Shown piece by piece: positions 62,528 to 64,000 of a stretch of 64,000 nucleotides of DNA. Position 1 is the stretch's first letter. Every line of letters begins with the position of its first letter. Position numbers and translations under genes: made by a program. Below the pieces are notes generated by a model. It was not told the DNA's origin. It did no database searches and was given only the letters and a program-made list of their open reading frames with translations. The stretch is from DATMNI01 sp035570275 (GTDB taxonomy: Bacteria; Acidobacteriota; Terriglobia; Bryobacterales; Bryobacteraceae), in the NCBI GenBank assembly GCA_035570275.1, contig DATMNI010000467.1, positions 73,520-137,519 of the forward strand. Direction: 5' to 3'.

Positions 62528-64000
62528 GTGCAAGATAAGGATATAGTTTGTGAATTCCTGGTCGAGAGTCATGAGAACCTCTCGCGTCTGGATCAGGAAC
62601 TCGTCGAACTGGAGAAGCACCCGAAGGATGCGGAGCTGCTGGCAAGCATCTTCCGCACTATTCACACGATCAAGGGCACTTGCGGCTTCCTGGCGTTTTC
62701 AACGCTGGAGAGGATCACCCATCAGGCCGAGAGCCTCCTGAGCCAGTTGCGCGACGGTCAGCGGGAGCTTAATCCGTCCCTGGTGTCGTTGATTTTGGAG
62801 ACGGTCGACTCGACTCGAAAGGTGCTGGCCTCGATCGAAGCGAGCGGGGAGGAAGGTCCGGAACGCTTTGAGGACTTGACCGAACGCTTACGGGCCGCGG
62901 TGCAATTGACGGCTGATTCCGAGAGCCGGTCCGGTACAGGCCGGCCGGCTCCGGCCATGTTGCCTGCTCCCCTGGCCGAACCTCCCGACGACAACGGCTC
63001 CCAGCTTGCCGAGAACAAGAAGCCCGACGAGGACGCTGCGAAGTCTTCCGCCGTGGCGGATTCGAACATCCGGGTTGGGGTAGGGTTGCTGGACAAGCTC
63101 ATGGATCTGGTGGGAGAACTGGTGCTGACCCGCAATCAGATCCTCCAATACAATGCCGAGCGCGAGGACGCCGCCCTTAACGCGACCTCACAGCGGCTGA
63201 ACCTGATCACGACCGAGTTGCAAGCGGGCGTGATGAAGACGCGGATGCAACCGATCGGGATGGTCTGGAACAAGCTGCCGCGCGTGGTGCGCGACATGGC
63301 ACTGGCCCTTGGCAAGCAGGTGCGGCTGGAGATGGACGGAGCCGAGACGGAACTCGACCGGACCATCATCGAGGCCATTAAGGACCCGCTGGTACACCTG
63401 GTTCGGAATTCGTGCGACCACGGCATTGAATCGCCCGACGTTCGGGCGCGTGCGGGCAAGCCGCCCGAGGGAAGACTGACGCTTCGCGCCTATCACGAAG
63501 GCGGACAAGTCAACATCGAAATCGGCGATGACGGGGCTGGGATAGACGTCGCGCGTGTCAAACAGAAAGCCATTGAGAAGGGGCTTCTGCGGCCCGAACA
63601 AGCCGATGGGATGAGCGATCGGGAAGCGTTGAGCCTGATCTTCCTGCCCGGCTTCTCAACCATGGAAACCGTCACCAACCTTTCGGGACGCGGGGTTGGC
63701 ATGGATGTGGTGAAGTCCCACATTGAGAAGATCGGCGGCGTGGTCGACGTGTTCAGCCGGCCCGGCGAAGGCGCCACGGTGAAGATCAAGATCCCACTCA
63801 CGCTGGCTATCATTCCCGGCCTGGTGATCACCAGCGGTGGCGAACGATTCGTAATTCCCCAGGTCAGCCTGCTGGAATTGATCCGTCTGGAGGGAGATTC
63901 ATCGGAGAAGCGCATCGAGTATGTGCATGGCACACCGGTATACCGCCGGCGCGGGAGTCTTCTGCCCATCGCCCACCTGAATCAGGTGCTCGGGCTGAAA
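62528..64000 (+). CDS. cheA: Chemotaxis histidine kinase CheA (3' end outside window)
   Basis: The frame runs from GTG 62528 (GGGAGA 7 bases upstream) to the window edge without a stop, 491 residues so far. P1 (Hpt) has phospho-His46 in IFRTIHTIKGTCGFLAF. A linker rich in Ala, Pro and Glu (about 125-180) has no P2 domain of usual size. P3 dimerisation follows (LLDKLMDLVGELVLTRNQIL), then P4 ATPase with LVHLVRNSCDHGIESPD (N box), IGDDGAGID and GFSTMETVTNLSGRGVGMDV, and the start of the P5 CheW-like domain (PLTLAIIPGLVITSGGERFV). It transfers phosphate from His46 to CheY/CheB-type regulators under control of chemoreceptors. Other che genes should follow downstream. Confidence 0.94.
   Translation, partial: MQDKDIVCEFLVESHENLSRLDQELVELEKHPKDAELLASIFRTIHTIKGTCGFLAFSTLERITHQAESLLSQLRDGQRELNPSLVSLILETVDSTRKVLASIEASGEEGPERFEDLTERLRAAVQLTADSESRSGTGRPAPAMLPAPLAEPPDDNGSQLAENKKPDEDAAKSSAVADSNIRVGVGLLDKLMDLVGELVLTRNQILQYNAEREDAALNATSQRLNLITTELQAGVMKTRMQPIGMVWNKLPRVVRDMALALGKQVRLEMDGAETELDRTIIEAIKDPLVHLVRNSCDHGIESPDVRARAGKPPEGRLTLRAYHEGGQVNIEIGDDGAGIDVARVKQKAIEKGLLRPEQADGMSDREALSLIFLPGFSTMETVTNLSGRGVGMDVVKSHIEKIGGVVDVFSRPGEGATVKIKIPLTLAIIPGLVITSGGERFVIPQVSLLELIRLEGDSSEKRIEYVHGTPVYRRRGSLLPIAHLNQVLGLK

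Overview
The window looks like chromosomal DNA of an acidobacterium close to Bryobacter/Solibacter (order Bryobacterales). The evidence is high G+C, a secreted beta-propeller protein ending in the TIGR03437 domain first defined in Solibacter (57502-59769), an Oar-like TonB-dependent receptor with a carboxypeptidase-regulatory N-terminus, a double-FtsX ADOP-type permease, a PQQ dehydrogenase/cytochrome pair, an XrtA-type polyprenyl glycosylphosphotransferase and many orphan signalling proteins. This is inference from family content; no 16S gene is present. There is no prophage, plasmid backbone, CRISPR array or intact insertion sequence.

Layout. 1-7 kb: end of an ABC substrate-binding protein, a PH-domain protein coupled to an SDR, then a PDZ/GAF/PAS sensor kinase with an NtrC-type regulator. 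7-11 kb: exopolysaccharide export genes (Wza-like, Wzz/GumC-like, BY-kinase). 11-19 kb: DtxR/MntR regulator, methyltransferases, LytS-type kinase, ribA, a 58-residue coiled-coil gene, a c-type cytochrome and a molybdopterin enzyme. 19-21.4 kb: a candidate structured RNA, a decayed rmuC 5' end and a peroxiredoxin whose catalytic cysteine is encoded by UGA. 21.4-31.6 kb: parvulin, clpS, WcaJ-like transferase, iscS, rpmI-rplT-coiled coil-zapA, DUF1684 and an ADOP permease. 31.6-33 kb: a scrap zone with a tRNA-Asn 3' fragment, a flavoprotein fragment and a broken HEPN/MNT pair. 33-38 kb: sigma/anti-sigma/membrane operon and a TadE-TadE-TadG(VWA) operon. 38-48 kb: TonB receptor, MFS transporter, SDR, hybrid kinase, mazEF. 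48-57 kb: a Tat-exported SelA-fold enzyme with a RidA-like protein, a UroD-like protein, the PQQ dehydrogenase and triheme cytochrome, and a VapBC-like pair. 57-64 kb: two large secreted proteins and the 5' part of cheA.

The strongest hidden signal is at 20811-21353: a secreted peroxiredoxin with in-frame UGA exactly at the peroxidatic Cys position (TGGU) and a SECIS-like hairpin whose G-rich loop begins 23 nt later, so it is very probably a selenoprotein that ordinary gene calling truncates. The second is a family of intergenic elements whose arms are heptads AGYNNTC with two free bases, inverted on the other side of a GC-rich core. Five of six full copies lie between convergent genes. The third is a composite-palindrome element (TGTGGGGC ends, GGCGGATT/AATCCGCC hairpins) that resembles a REP- or MITE-like family.

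All functions are inferred from sequence read by eye; no database search was run.
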